Assembly: GCF_001426945.1 (NCBI RefSeq)
Contig: NZ_LMFS01000001.1
Location: forward strand, 2,996,922 to 3,060,921
Direction: 5' to 3'
DNA from: Pseudolabrys sp. Root1462
GTDB lineage: Bacteria; Pseudomonadota; Alphaproteobacteria; Rhizobiales; Xanthobacteraceae
Length of the DNA: 64,000 bases
The number at the start of each line of letters is the position of its first letter. The first letter of the stretch is position 1. Under the pieces are notes generated by a model, which worked only from the letters and a program-made list of their open reading frames with translations, ran no database searches and was not told where the DNA came from. Positions 42,472 to 51,245 of this stretch are shown piece after piece. The translations under genes and the position numbers were made by a program.

Positions 42472-43347
42472 CTACATCCCCCGCCGCGCGCCGCCGGCCA
42501 TCGCCAACGGCTCGAGGTCGCGCGCCGCCGGGTTCGGCACATAGAGCCCACGCTTCTCGGTCAGCGGCCTGAAGGCGTCGGTCAGGCCGACCACCGTCTC
42601 GGCGGCGCCGAGCGCGAGGTAGCCGTCCTCCGCGATCTGCCGCGCGATGCGGTTCAGAACCTGGATCTTGGTCGGCTGGTCGAAATAGATCAGCACGTTG
42701 CGGCAGAACACGACGTCGAAGCGGCCGAGCGGCGAAAAATCGTTGAGCAGGTTGAGCGTGCGGAACTGCACCATGGCGCGGATTTCCGGCGCGATCTGCC
42801 AGGTCTCGCCAACCTGCGAGAAATACTTGAGCAGGAGCTGGATCGGCAGGCCGCGCTGCACCTCGAACTGGCTGTAGATGCCGCTGCGGGCGCGCTCGAG
42901 CACATCGCCGGACAGATCGGTGGCGAGAATGTCGAAACGATACGCGGCGAGCGCCGGCTCCTTCTGCGCCAGCTCCCGGATGATCAGCGCCAGCGAATAA
43001 GGCTCCTGCCCGGTCGAGGCGGCTGCGCACCAGATGCGGATGCGTTTGTCGCGATCGTGCGCGGCGACCAGCGCCGGCAGAATGGTGTCCCGGAAATGAT
43101 CGTACGGCAGCTTGTCACGGAAGAAGAAGGTCTCGTTGGTCGTCATCGCCTCGACGGTCGCAACCGCGAGCGGCGAATTCGGCATGACCCGAAGCTGCTG
43201 CACCAGATCGCCGAGCGAAGCGATGTTGTATTTGCGCGCCACCGGCAACAGCCGGCTCTCGGCGAGGTACTGCTTTTCGGCCGCAAGCACGAGGCCGGAG
43301 CGCTCACGCAGCATCTTGCGTAGGAAGTCGAAATCGTCCGGGGTCAT
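42472..43347 (-). CDS. cheR: chemotaxis protein methyltransferase CheR
   Basis: 291 residues from ATG at 43347. The N-terminal helical domain (MTPDDFDFLRKMLRERSGL) and the SAM-binding domain with IWCAAASTGQEPYSLALI and VVFCRNVLIYFD are typical of CheR, and TTNETFFFRD matches the substrate-site region. It methylates glutamates of chemoreceptors. Its ATG overlaps the cheB stop (43344-43347). It is last in the operon cheA-cheW-cheY-cheB-cheR. No chemoreceptor gene is in the window. Confidence 0.95.
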   Translation of the reverse strand: MTPDDFDFLRKMLRERSGLVLAAEKQYLAESRLLPVARKYNIASLGDLVQQLRVMPNSPLAVATVEAMTTNETFFFRDKLPYDHFRDTILPALVAAHDRDKRIRIWCAAASTGQEPYSLALIIRELAQKEPALAAYRFDILATDLSGDVLERARSGIYSQFEVQRGLPIQLLLKYFSQVGETWQIAPEIRAMVQFRTLNLLNDFSPLGRFDVVFCRNVLIYFDQPTKIQVLNRIARQIAEDGYLALGAAETVVGLTDAFRPLTEKRGLYVPNPAARDLEPLAMAGGARRGM

Positions 43348-44531
43348 GCGCGGTCCCCGGCAAACAGGCGGGACAGCTTCGGGCCGATGTCGTCGATCGG
43401 CAGCACTGCCGAACACAGGCCGGCCAGCGCCACCTGCCCCGGCATGCCCCAGACCACGCTGGTCGCCTCGTCCTGCGCAATGACGTGGCCGCCGGCATTG
43501 ATGATGTCGTGCGCGCCGGCGAGTCCGTCGTGACCCATGCCGGTGAGCACCACGGCGAGCGCCCGCGCTCCCCAGACCTGCGCCGCGCTGGTGAACAGCG
43601 GATCGACCGCCGGCTTGCAGAAATTAATCGGAGCGCCGTTGCTGATCTCGATCACCGGCGCGCCGTTGCTCTGCGTCACGCTCATGTGGCGGCCGCCGGG
43701 GGCCATGTAGATGCTGCCGGCGACGATCTCCTCGCCATGCACCGCCTCGTGCACCGGACGCCGGGTCAGGCGCGACAGGTGTTCGGACAGGATCGCGGTG
43801 AAGGTCGGCGGCATGTGCTGGGTGATGAGCACCGGCGCCTGCGCGATGACGTTGTCGATGTTGGTCAGCACCTTGTTCAGCGCCTGCGGCCCGCCGGTCG
43901 AGGCGCCGATCAGGATGGCGCGCGGCGCCGTCAGCGGCATCGGCCGCAGCGTGATCGGGCCGTGCTGCTGCGCGTAATGCAGGGGCTTGGCCGCCGGCAC
44001 GACCTGCGGCACCAGCGGCGGCGCCAGGATATGCGTCATCGGCTCGGCGGGCGGCGCCGGCGGCGCGGCGACCGGCTTGTGCGCGCGGCGGCCGAGACAG
44101 CGGATCTTCTCGATCAGGTCGCGATGGAAATCCGTCGCCGCGTTGATCTCGTTCTGGCTCGACGGCTTGGTGATGTAGTCGGTGGCGCCGAGCGCCAGTG
44201 CGCGCAGGCTGATCTCGGCGTTCCGCCGAGTCAGCGTCGAGGCCATGATCACGGTGACGCCGGGACGCTTGCTCAGCAGCTGCGGCAGCGCGGAGATGCC
44301 GTCGAGTTCGGGCATGTCGACGTCGAGCACGACGACGTCGGGCTTGACGCGATCGATGGCATCGACCGCCTCGCGGCCGTTGCGCAGCGACGCGATCAGC
44401 TCCAGATCCGGCTCGGCCTCGATCCAGCGCGCGAACAGGCCGCGCACCACGATGGCGTCGTCGACGATCATGACGCGCAGCCGGGCTCCGGCTGCGGTCG
44501 CCGCTTGGGCGGCTGAAAAGGCGGTCGTCAT
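43344..44531 (-). CDS. cheB: chemotaxis response regulator / protein-glutamate methylesterase CheB
   Basis: 395 residues from ATG at 44531. The receiver domain (about 17-140) has VDDAIVVRGL and the phospho-Asp in VVVLDVDMPELDG. A Pro/Ala-rich linker (about 155-200) leads to the methylesterase domain with the catalytic Ser in GASTGGP, His in QHMPP and Asp in GMGHDGL. Phosphorylation by CheA activates receptor demethylation. The frame from 44606 extends beyond the real start. Confidence 0.95.
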   Translation of the reverse strand: MTTAFSAAQAATAAGARLRVMIVDDAIVVRGLFARWIEAEPDLELIASLRNGREAVDAIDRVKPDVVVLDVDMPELDGISALPQLLSKRPGVTVIMASTLTRRNAEISLRALALGATDYITKPSSQNEINAATDFHRDLIEKIRCLGRRAHKPVAAPPAPPAEPMTHILAPPLVPQVVPAAKPLHYAQQHGPITLRPMPLTAPRAILIGASTGGPQALNKVLTNIDNVIAQAPVLITQHMPPTFTAILSEHLSRLTRRPVHEAVHGEEIVAGSIYMAPGGRHMSVTQSNGAPVIEISNGAPINFCKPAVDPLFTSAAQVWGARALAVVLTGMGHDGLAGAHDIINAGGHVIAQDEATSVVWGMPGQVALAGLCSAVLPIDDIGPKLSRLFAGDRA

Positions 44532-44568
44532 CGGGTCGGGCACGGTGTGACTCTGGATTGGAGAGAGG

Positions 44569-44934
44569 TCAGATGAGCCCGACTTCCTGGAACTTGGCCT
44601 CGACAATCTCCTTGTCGAACGGCTTCATGATGTACTCGTTGGCGCCGGCATGCAGCGCGCGCGCGATGTGCGCGACGTCGTTCTCCGTCGTGCAGAACAC
44701 CACCTTGGGGCCGTCGCCGCCCGGCAGCCGGCGCAGCAGGCGCAGGAATTCGTAGCCGTCCATCTTCGGCATGTTCCAGTCGAGCAGGATCGCCTCGGGC
44801 AGCCGGCGGCGGCAGGCATCGAGCGCCTGTTCGCCATCCTCGGCTTCCTCGATGGTGAACTCGAGACCTTCCAGAATGCGGCGCGCCACCTTTCGGATGA
44901 CGCTTGAGTCGTCGACGACCAAGCAGGTTTTCAT
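44569..44934 (-). CDS. cheY: chemotaxis response regulator CheY
   Basis: 121 residues, a single receiver domain starting MKTCLVVDDSSVIRKVARRI. Acidic VDD, phospho-Asp in ILLDWNMPKMDGYEF, Thr in VFCTTEND and K in YIMKPF are intact. It carries the signal from CheA to the flagellar switch (FliM/FliN; fliN is at 115). It is in the cheAWYBR operon, 37 bp before cheB. Confidence 0.94.
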   Translation of the reverse strand: MKTCLVVDDSSVIRKVARRILEGLEFTIEEAEDGEQALDACRRRLPEAILLDWNMPKMDGYEFLRLLRRLPGGDGPKVVFCTTENDVAHIARALHAGANEYIMKPFDKEIVEAKFQEVGLI

Positions 44935-44971
44935 GTCATGCCTCGTTTCGGGTTCGTGCCAATGTTCAGGT

Positions 44972-45427
44972 TCACGCGGCTGCGGCGCTGGTGTCGATAG
45001 CGAGCACGCGGTCGACATCGAGGACCAGCAGGAGTTGCTCTTCGAGACGGTAGATTCCGGACGACACGGCGGCGAGCCGCGGGTCGAGATTGATCGGATT
45101 GCGCTCCAGCGCCGCGGCGTCGAGGTTCATCACCTCGCCGACGCTGTCGATCAGAAGCCCGTACGACTCGCCGGCCAGTTCGACGCCGATCGCCATCGAC
45201 GTTTCGCTGCGGCGCGACAGGCCGAGCCGGTAGGCAAGATCGACCAGCGTCACGATGCGGCCGCGCAGATTGATGAGGCCGCCGATCTCCGGCGACGCCA
45301 GCGGCACCTTGGTCAGGCGGTCGGGCAGGAACACGTCCTGCACGCGGCGGATCGGCAAGCCGAACAACTGGCCGCCGACCATGGCGGTAACATATTCGTT
45401 GAAGACCTGTTCGCTGTCGGTGTTCAT
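44972..45427 (-). CDS. cheW: chemotaxis coupling protein CheW
   Basis: 151 residues, a single CheW domain (FNEYVTAMVGGQLFGLPIRRVQDVF; GLINLRGRIVTLVDLAYRLGL; LLIDSVGEVMNL as motifs). It links chemoreceptors to CheA. It starts 9 bp after cheA on the minus strand. Confidence 0.95.
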   Translation of the reverse strand: MNTDSEQVFNEYVTAMVGGQLFGLPIRRVQDVFLPDRLTKVPLASPEIGGLINLRGRIVTLVDLAYRLGLSRRSETSMAIGVELAGESYGLLIDSVGEVMNLDAAALERNPINLDPRLAAVSSGIYRLEEQLLLVLDVDRVLAIDTSAAAA

Positions 45428-45436
45428 GCTCGTGCT

Positions 45437-48058
45437 CTATGCCGCATCGCCGAGGCCGGCCTGTTCCATCAGCGCCGCGATCAGGCCCTGGCGGTCGAAC
45501 TTGGCGACGTAATCCGCCAGACCGGCGCGGCGGCCGCGCTCGATCAGGTCGGGCGATACTTGTGACGACAGGGCGATCACCGGCATCTGCGCGCAGCGCG
45601 GATCGGCGCGCAGCGCCTCGGCCAGTTCGAAACCATCGACGTCCGCCATTTCGATGTCGGTGATGGTCACGTCGAAGACGCGGCCCTGGTCGATCAGCGC
45701 CAGCGCTTCCTGCGCCGAGCCGACGGCGGTGACGGCGTAGCCGGCCGCCTGCAGCACCGGGACCAGCATGTTGCGGAAGAACGGCGAGTCGTCGACCAGC
45801 AGCACGGTGTGTTGACGACGGCGTTGCGTCTGGTCCTTGCGCCGGAACCAGTCCTCGAAGGCGAGCGGCAGAAAATGCGCAACGTCGATGATCTCGGTGG
45901 CGCTGCCCTTGACGACGGCGGAGCCGAGCACGCCCGGCGTCGCGCTCGCCACCTGGATATCGAGATGGTCATCGACGATATCGACGATCTCGTCGACGAC
46001 GAGCGCCATGGAACGCTGACCATCGGAGAATACCAGGAGCGGCTGCGCGCCTTCGCGCTTGACGCCGGCTTCGGTCATGCTGACCAGCGGCATCAACTGG
46101 CCGCGGTATTGCACCATGTGCCGGCCGTTCGACAATTCGATCTTGCGCGCGTCGATCTCTTCCAGCCGCGTGATGAGCGACAGCGGCACCGCCTTTGGCT
46201 GGCTCGAACCGGCGCGGAACATCAGCAGCGAGGTTGTGTCGTCGTCGGATTTCTCCAGCCGCTGCGGCTGGGTGCGCTCGGCGGCCGCCATCTGCGATAC
46301 CACGGTGGAGCCGAACGAGCGGGCGACGCCATTGGGATCGACGATCATGATCACCGAGCCGTCGCCGAGGATGGTGTTGCCGGAGAACATCGGGATGTCG
46401 CGCAGCTTGCTCGACATCGGCTTGACCACGATTTCCTCGGTATGGAACACGCCGTCGACGACGATGCCGAAGGTCTGGCTGCCAACCTGGGTGACGACAA
46501 TGAAGCCGCCGTCGATCTCGTCCTTGCCGTCGATGCCGAGCAGGCGCGACAGCCGCGCCAGCGGCAGCAGTTTGTCGCGCAGGCGCAGCACCGCGGTATC
46601 CTTGATGCGTTCGATGCGGTGGTCGCTGCCCTTGCGCGCCCGCACCAGTTCCACCACGGCCAGTTGCGGGATGGCGAACCGATTGCCGGCGACGTCCACG
46701 ATCAGCGCGGCGATGATCGCCAAAGTGAGCGGGATCTTGATGGTGAAGCAGGCGCCCTGTCCGGCCACCGATTTGACGTCGATGGTGCCGCCGATCTGAT
46801 CGATATTGTTGCGCACGACGTCCATGCCGACGCCGCGGCCCGACACGCTGGTGACGGTCTGCGCGGTGGAAAAGCCCGGCGCGAAGATGAACTTGTGAAT
46901 CTGCGCGTCGTTGAGTTTGTCGGCGTCGGCTTCGCTGACCAGCCCCTTGGCGATCGCCTTGGCCTTGATGCGCTTGGTGTCGAGTCCGCGGCCGTCGTCG
47001 GAGAACTGGACGATGATCTGCCCGCCTTCGTGATAGGCGGCGAGCCTGATATGGCCCTGGGACGACTTGCCGGCGGCGCGGCGCTCCGCCGGCTTCTCCA
47101 GGCCGTGGTCGGCGGAGTTGCGCAGCATGTGCGTCAGCGGATCCTTGATCAGGTCTAGCACCTGACGATCGAGCTCGGTCTCCGCGCCCTGCAATTCAAG
47201 CTCGATCTCCTTGCCGAGATCGTGGCTCAGGTCGCGAATGATGCGGGGAAACTTCTGCCATGCATTGCCGATCGGCTGCATGCGCGTCTTCATGACGCCT
47301 TCCTGAAGTTCGGCGGTCACGTTGGACAACCGTTGCAGGGGCGCCTTGAATTCGGAATCGTCGTGGCGGCGAACGATCTCGAGCAGTTGATTGCGCGTGA
47401 GCACCAGCTCGGACACCATCGTCATCAATTGCTCGATGGTGTCGACGGTGACGCGGATCGATTGCGCGCCGGCCTTCGCCGCTTCGTCATCCTTGGTGAG
47501 GTCTGCCTTCGCCCGCTCTTCGACCGGCGCGGGCTTCGGCTTGCGGACGGGCTGCGGATCGACCGGCGTCTCGCGGAAAGCGCGCTCGAGCTCGTCAAGC
47601 GACACCTCGCCGGGGCGCAGCGGACGACCGAGCGCCTGTTCGGTGCTGCCGCTATGCACAGGCGCCGCAGCCGCCTGAACGCTGTCGGCGATGCGCTCGA
47701 GATCGGCGATCAGATCGGTATCGGCGCCATCCGGTTCGGCCTGATCGCGCTCCAGCGCCGCCAGGATTTCCTTGATCCGGTCGATGGTGGCGAGAATGAC
47801 GGTAACGGCCTCTCGCGTTGCCGGAAGGCCATCGCGAAACTTGCCCATGAGCGATTCAGCGGCGTGCGCCAGCGTTTCGAGCCGCGGCAGGGCAAGAAAG
47901 CCGCAGGTACCCTTGATCGTGTGAACGAGACGAAAAATATTATTGAGAATGACCGCGTTGTTCGGGTCCTGCTCGAAACGCACGAGTTCGACGTCGACCA
48001 CGTCGAGACTCTCGTTCGTCTCGGTCACGAATTCCCGCAGCAGGTCGTCCATGGACAT
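45437..48058 (-). CDS. cheA: hybrid chemotaxis histidine kinase CheA with C-terminal receiver
   Basis: 873 residues. Domains in order: Hpt (1-105) with phospho-His H46 in LVHTIKGTCGF; a linker; dimerisation and ATPase (about 200-440) with N-box HMLRNSADHGLE (about 310-321), DDGRGLD and GRGVGMDVV; a CheW-like regulatory domain (about 440-580); a second CheW-like region (about 605-735); and a receiver domain (750-868) with VDD and phospho-acceptor D801 (TITDIEMADVDGF). The extra receiver makes it a CheA-CheY fusion, possibly a phosphate sink or adaptation element. A CtrA-like box lies upstream at 48170. Confidence 0.95.
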   Translation of the reverse strand: MSMDDLLREFVTETNESLDVVDVELVRFEQDPNNAVILNNIFRLVHTIKGTCGFLALPRLETLAHAAESLMGKFRDGLPATREAVTVILATIDRIKEILAALERDQAEPDGADTDLIADLERIADSVQAAAAPVHSGSTEQALGRPLRPGEVSLDELERAFRETPVDPQPVRKPKPAPVEERAKADLTKDDEAAKAGAQSIRVTVDTIEQLMTMVSELVLTRNQLLEIVRRHDDSEFKAPLQRLSNVTAELQEGVMKTRMQPIGNAWQKFPRIIRDLSHDLGKEIELELQGAETELDRQVLDLIKDPLTHMLRNSADHGLEKPAERRAAGKSSQGHIRLAAYHEGGQIIVQFSDDGRGLDTKRIKAKAIAKGLVSEADADKLNDAQIHKFIFAPGFSTAQTVTSVSGRGVGMDVVRNNIDQIGGTIDVKSVAGQGACFTIKIPLTLAIIAALIVDVAGNRFAIPQLAVVELVRARKGSDHRIERIKDTAVLRLRDKLLPLARLSRLLGIDGKDEIDGGFIVVTQVGSQTFGIVVDGVFHTEEIVVKPMSSKLRDIPMFSGNTILGDGSVIMIVDPNGVARSFGSTVVSQMAAAERTQPQRLEKSDDDTTSLLMFRAGSSQPKAVPLSLITRLEEIDARKIELSNGRHMVQYRGQLMPLVSMTEAGVKREGAQPLLVFSDGQRSMALVVDEIVDIVDDHLDIQVASATPGVLGSAVVKGSATEIIDVAHFLPLAFEDWFRRKDQTQRRRQHTVLLVDDSPFFRNMLVPVLQAAGYAVTAVGSAQEALALIDQGRVFDVTITDIEMADVDGFELAEALRADPRCAQMPVIALSSQVSPDLIERGRRAGLADYVAKFDRQGLIAALMEQAGLGDAA

Positions 48059-48169
48059 TGGCCTTCGTCGACGGGCGAAGGCCCGCGCGTCAGCTTCCCG
48101 TCGGAAGCGCCGCCAGTTTGGTCGATGAAGGGTTTAATTTTGGTTTCGCAACTCTAAACGACGCGGCCG

Positions 48170-48184
48170 TTTAGACTTTGTTAA
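48170..48184. promoter_or_regulatory. candidate CtrA box upstream of cheA
   Basis: On the minus strand TTAA (48184-48181), seven bases, TAAA: one mismatch from TTAA-N7-TTAA. It lies about 110 bp upstream of the cheA start, between cheA and chpT. Confidence 0.55.
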
Positions 48185-48200
48185 CCACGGCAGCAGCGCG

Positions 48201-48836
48201 TTATTGGGCGCTGACCAGCACCGCATCGCCGTCCATCACCACCGAGGCCTTCAGGCCGCAGGCTTGGGCGAGCAGGTGAGCATAGAACGGCTGGATACGA
48301 TGCGCATCGAGGCTATCCGGGCCGGTCTCGCCGGACAGCAGCGACGGCACGGTCGCAAGCACCTTGGCATTGGTGCCCGTGGCCCGGATCCGGAAGGCCA
48401 TGCTGTCGCCCTCGCCCACCGGATCGACCGTGATCTGGCCGCCGCGCGGGATCGCCTGGCTGGCGATCAGCAGAAGGTTGAGCAGCAGCTTGACCCGGTT
48501 CTTCCCCATCAGCACGCGGGGGATATTCCACGCGATCTTGGTCTTGTCGTCTTCCAGGAAGCCGCGCGTGATCTTCTCGGCGTCGCCGGTGTCGATCTGC
48601 GAGCCGGCCGAGCCGGCCGCGCCGAAGGCGATGCGGCAGAACTGCAGCTTGGCCGAGGCGGTGTTGGCGCTCTTCTTGATGAGTTCGAGGGCGAATTCGC
48701 GGGTTTCCTCGTCCTTATCTTCGGCCAGAACTTCCAGGCCGTTGACGATGGCGCCGACCGGGCTGATCAGGTCGTGGCAGACGCGCGAGCACAGCAAGGC
48801 GGCGAGGTCGAGCGCTTCGATGGACGAACCTGACAT
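48201..48836 (-). CDS. chpT: histidine phosphotransferase ChpT
   Basis: 211 residues. Residues 1-70 are a helical hairpin with H21 in CSRVCHDLISPVGAIVNGL, the phospho-accepting His of ChpT. The remainder resembles an ATPase-like fold without ATP-binding motifs, as in Caulobacter ChpT. It passes phosphate from the CckA kinase to CtrA and CpdR. It lies immediately upstream of the che operon, divergent from cysQ, which is unusual as a physical link between the cell-cycle relay and chemotaxis. Confidence 0.9.
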   Translation of the reverse strand: MSGSSIEALDLAALLCSRVCHDLISPVGAIVNGLEVLAEDKDEETREFALELIKKSANTASAKLQFCRIAFGAAGSAGSQIDTGDAEKITRGFLEDDKTKIAWNIPRVLMGKNRVKLLLNLLLIASQAIPRGGQITVDPVGEGDSMAFRIRATGTNAKVLATVPSLLSGETGPDSLDAHRIQPFYAHLLAQACGLKASVVMDGDAVLVSAQ

Positions 48837-48967
48837 GACTTTGGCCTCCGCGCGGCAAGGTTAGATCGATCGAGGCGGGCGAATCGCTGTTTCAGCAGCC
48901 CTCCGCGTGATACACCGCGCCTATCCCACCGCCAAGGACGCATCGCCCCCCGGACTCGAGCCACCAC

Positions 48968-49804
48968 GTGCAGACCATCTCGCCGCAGCAGGCTGAAAAA
49001 CTGATCGCTGCCCTCAGTGACATCGCGGCACGCGCGAGTGCCGCGATCCTCGCTATTCCGCTGTCCGCCGCCGAGCAGCGGACCAAAGTCGACCTGTCGC
49101 CGGTCACGGCGGCTGACGAAGCGGCCGAAGCGGTGATCCTGGACGGGCTCGCACGCGTCTGCCCGGGTGTCCCGGTCGTGGCGGAGGAAAGCGTCTCGCA
49201 AGGCCGGCTGCCGGACCGCCTCGGCGACAGTTTCTTCCTCGTCGACCCGCTCGACGGCACCAAGGAATTCATCGCCGGCCGCGACGAATACACCGTCAAT
49301 ATTGCCCTGATCACCGGCGGTACTCCGATCGCCGGTGTCATCACCGCGCCGGCCCGGGGACTGTTATGGCGCGGCGTCGTCGGAGGCGCGGCCGAACGGC
49401 TGCGATTGGCATTCGCCGACCCGGCCGCACAAGCCACCGAACGGCACACCATCCGGCCGCGGCCGGCGCCGCCGCGGCTGACCATCGCGACCTCCCGCAG
49501 CCACCTCGACAGCGCCACCCAGGATCTCGTCGCGCGGCTGCCGATTGGCGAACGTTACATGTGCGGTTCGTCGGTGAAGTTCTGTCACCTCGCCGAAGGG
49601 ACCGCCGATATCTACCCGCGGCTGTCGCCGACCTGCGAATGGGATATTGCCGCCGGGGTCGCGATCCTGACCGCGGCTGGTGGCATCGCCGTTGCCGCCA
49701 ACGGCGGCGCGCTCGCTTTCGGCAATCGCGACAGCAAATTCCTGGTGCCGGGCTTCATCGCCGCAGGCGATGCGCAGAGCCTGAAAATCCTGACCGGGCG
49801 CTGA
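48968..49804 (+). CDS. cysQ: 3'(2'),5'-bisphosphate nucleotidase CysQ
   Basis: 278 residues from a GTG at 48968. The lithium-sensitive phosphatase motifs are present: AEESVSQG, DPLDGTKEFI and WDIAAGVAIL, with KEFI/SPVTAADEAAE typical of CysQ. It removes the 3'-phosphate of PAP formed in sulfate assimilation. It is divergent from chpT and distinct from the IMPase at 2920. Confidence 0.93.
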   Translation: MQTISPQQAEKLIAALSDIAARASAAILAIPLSAAEQRTKVDLSPVTAADEAAEAVILDGLARVCPGVPVVAEESVSQGRLPDRLGDSFFLVDPLDGTKEFIAGRDEYTVNIALITGGTPIAGVITAPARGLLWRGVVGGAAERLRLAFADPAAQATERHTIRPRPAPPRLTIATSRSHLDSATQDLVARLPIGERYMCGSSVKFCHLAEGTADIYPRLSPTCEWDIAAGVAILTAAGGIAVAANGGALAFGNRDSKFLVPGFIAAGDAQSLKILTGR

Positions 49805-49810
49805 TCGCGC

Positions 49811-50371
49811 TCACCGCGCGATGCCGTGGGCGACACCCGGCCATTTCTGATTGGCGCGTTCGATGATGCGCGCCGGATCGGCGAGGAATTCGCCGCGCGC
49901 CGCGTCGTCATAAAACAAATACAAACGCTCGCCGCTGATCGTCCAGATCTCCGGATGACCGGCAACCGAGGCGCCGCGGCCGATCGCCACAGGATCGTAG
50001 CCGCCGAACTGCGGCGCGTAGATATCGGGGTGTTCGGCAAAGGCAGCGCGATTGCCGACATTGAGAAAACGCCAGACCACGCCACCGAGGCCCAATTCCA
50101 GTTCGGGCCGGCCGAGAACCGCGGCGCCGCGGGAGAAATAGGCGACTGGATCGAAGCCGCTGATCGCCAGCCCGCTGGCCGGGTTGACCACGACGGGTTC
50201 GCCACGCAGGTCGGAGGCGGCGTGTGCCGGCAGCCGCGCGCAGGGCAGCGTCAAAAGCGGCAACATGACGGCGCAAACCGCGATCGCCCGTCGCCAAAGC
50301 TTCCGTCGCTGCCGTGCTGCCGTCATAGTTCCAAGGGACATAAGGCCGATTCGAGACGCCTGTGCCGCCAC
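49811..50371 (-). CDS. YHS domain-containing secreted protein
   Basis: 186 residues, or 171 from the ATG at 50326. An Arg-rich N-terminus (RQRRKLWRRAIAVCAVMLPLLTL) suggests a signal peptide. The YHS-like core is GLAISGFDPVAYFSRGAAVLG and FLNVGNRAAFAEHPDIYAPQFGGYDPVAIGRG (as motifs). It may bind metal in the periplasm. The family is of unknown function. Confidence 0.78.
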   Translation of the reverse strand: MAAQASRIGLMSLGTMTAARQRRKLWRRAIAVCAVMLPLLTLPCARLPAHAASDLRGEPVVVNPASGLAISGFDPVAYFSRGAAVLGRPELELGLGGVVWRFLNVGNRAAFAEHPDIYAPQFGGYDPVAIGRGASVAGHPEIWTISGERLYLFYDDAARGEFLADPARIIERANQKWPGVAHGIAR

Positions 50372-50445
50372 CCTACGGGGGCTGGCGTGAGCATGAGGTT
50401 AAACGGCGGGGAAGGCTGAGCGCCCTGCCATTCATGGAGCCTTCG

Positions 50446-51060
50446 ATGCGCACCACTTTGCGGTTAGCGGCCCTGACCTTCTGCCTTCTCGGTGCTGGAG
50501 CGGGCGGGGCTTCGGCCCAATATCAGGCGCCGCCACCGCCGCCGCAGCAGGTCCAGCCACAGCAGCAGCGCGGTGGCAGCACCTTTACCGTCGATGAAAT
50601 CGTCGGTACCGGCCACCAGTTTTTCGGCACGGTGTCGCGCGGCCTCGCCCAGGTGGTGGAAAAGGCGGTCGGCCAGTGGGGCCAGCCGAACGGCTACATC
50701 CTCGGTCAGGAAGGCTCCGGCGCCTTCGTCGTCGGCCTGCGCTATGGCGACGGCACGCTCTACACCAAGAACGCCGGCGACCTGCGCGTGTTCTGGGAAG
50801 GCCCTTCGATCGGCTTCGACACCGGCGGCGAAGGCGCGCGAACCATGATGCTGGTCTATAACCTGCCGGCGACCGACGCTATTTACCAACGCTTCGCCGG
50901 CGTCGACGGCTCGGCCTATTTTATCGGCGGCTTCGGCATGACGGCGCTGACCGCCAACAACATCGTCCTGGTGCCGATCCGCTCCGGCGTCGGCCTGCGG
51001 CTCGGCGCCAATATCGGCTATTTGAAATTTACGCCGAAGGCGACCTGGAATCCCTTCTGA
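50446..51060 (+). CDS. eipA: EipA-like envelope protein (DUF1134)
   Basis: 204 residues from ATG at 50446 (GGAG at -9). Signal peptide MRTTLRLAALTFCLL to ASAQ is followed by a Pro/Gln-rich linker (about 26-47) and the DUF1134 domain (STFTVDEIVGTGHQFFGTVSRGLA; GYILGQEGSGAFVVGLRYG; VLVPIRSGVGLRLGANIGYLKF as motifs). EipA is a periplasmic protein of Brucella needed for envelope integrity. Naming is by family. Confidence 0.85.
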   Translation: MRTTLRLAALTFCLLGAGAGGASAQYQAPPPPPQQVQPQQQRGGSTFTVDEIVGTGHQFFGTVSRGLAQVVEKAVGQWGQPNGYILGQEGSGAFVVGLRYGDGTLYTKNAGDLRVFWEGPSIGFDTGGEGARTMMLVYNLPATDAIYQRFAGVDGSAYFIGGFGMTALTANNIVLVPIRSGVGLRLGANIGYLKFTPKATWNPF

Positions 51061-51245
51061 GGCCCGCCGGAACGCCTCTTTGTTAACGCCCGGAATGCTA
51101 CGGCTTTGCGCCCGCGCGCGCGTCGGTTAAGGACGCCTGCGCGGGTTTAGGTTAATCTGTAGCATTGCTGGCATCCCTGCCCTTCCGGTGTCATGGTCGG
51201 ATCGGGGAAGACCGGGCGAGGCGTTGCGTATGGAGGCGTCGTTCC

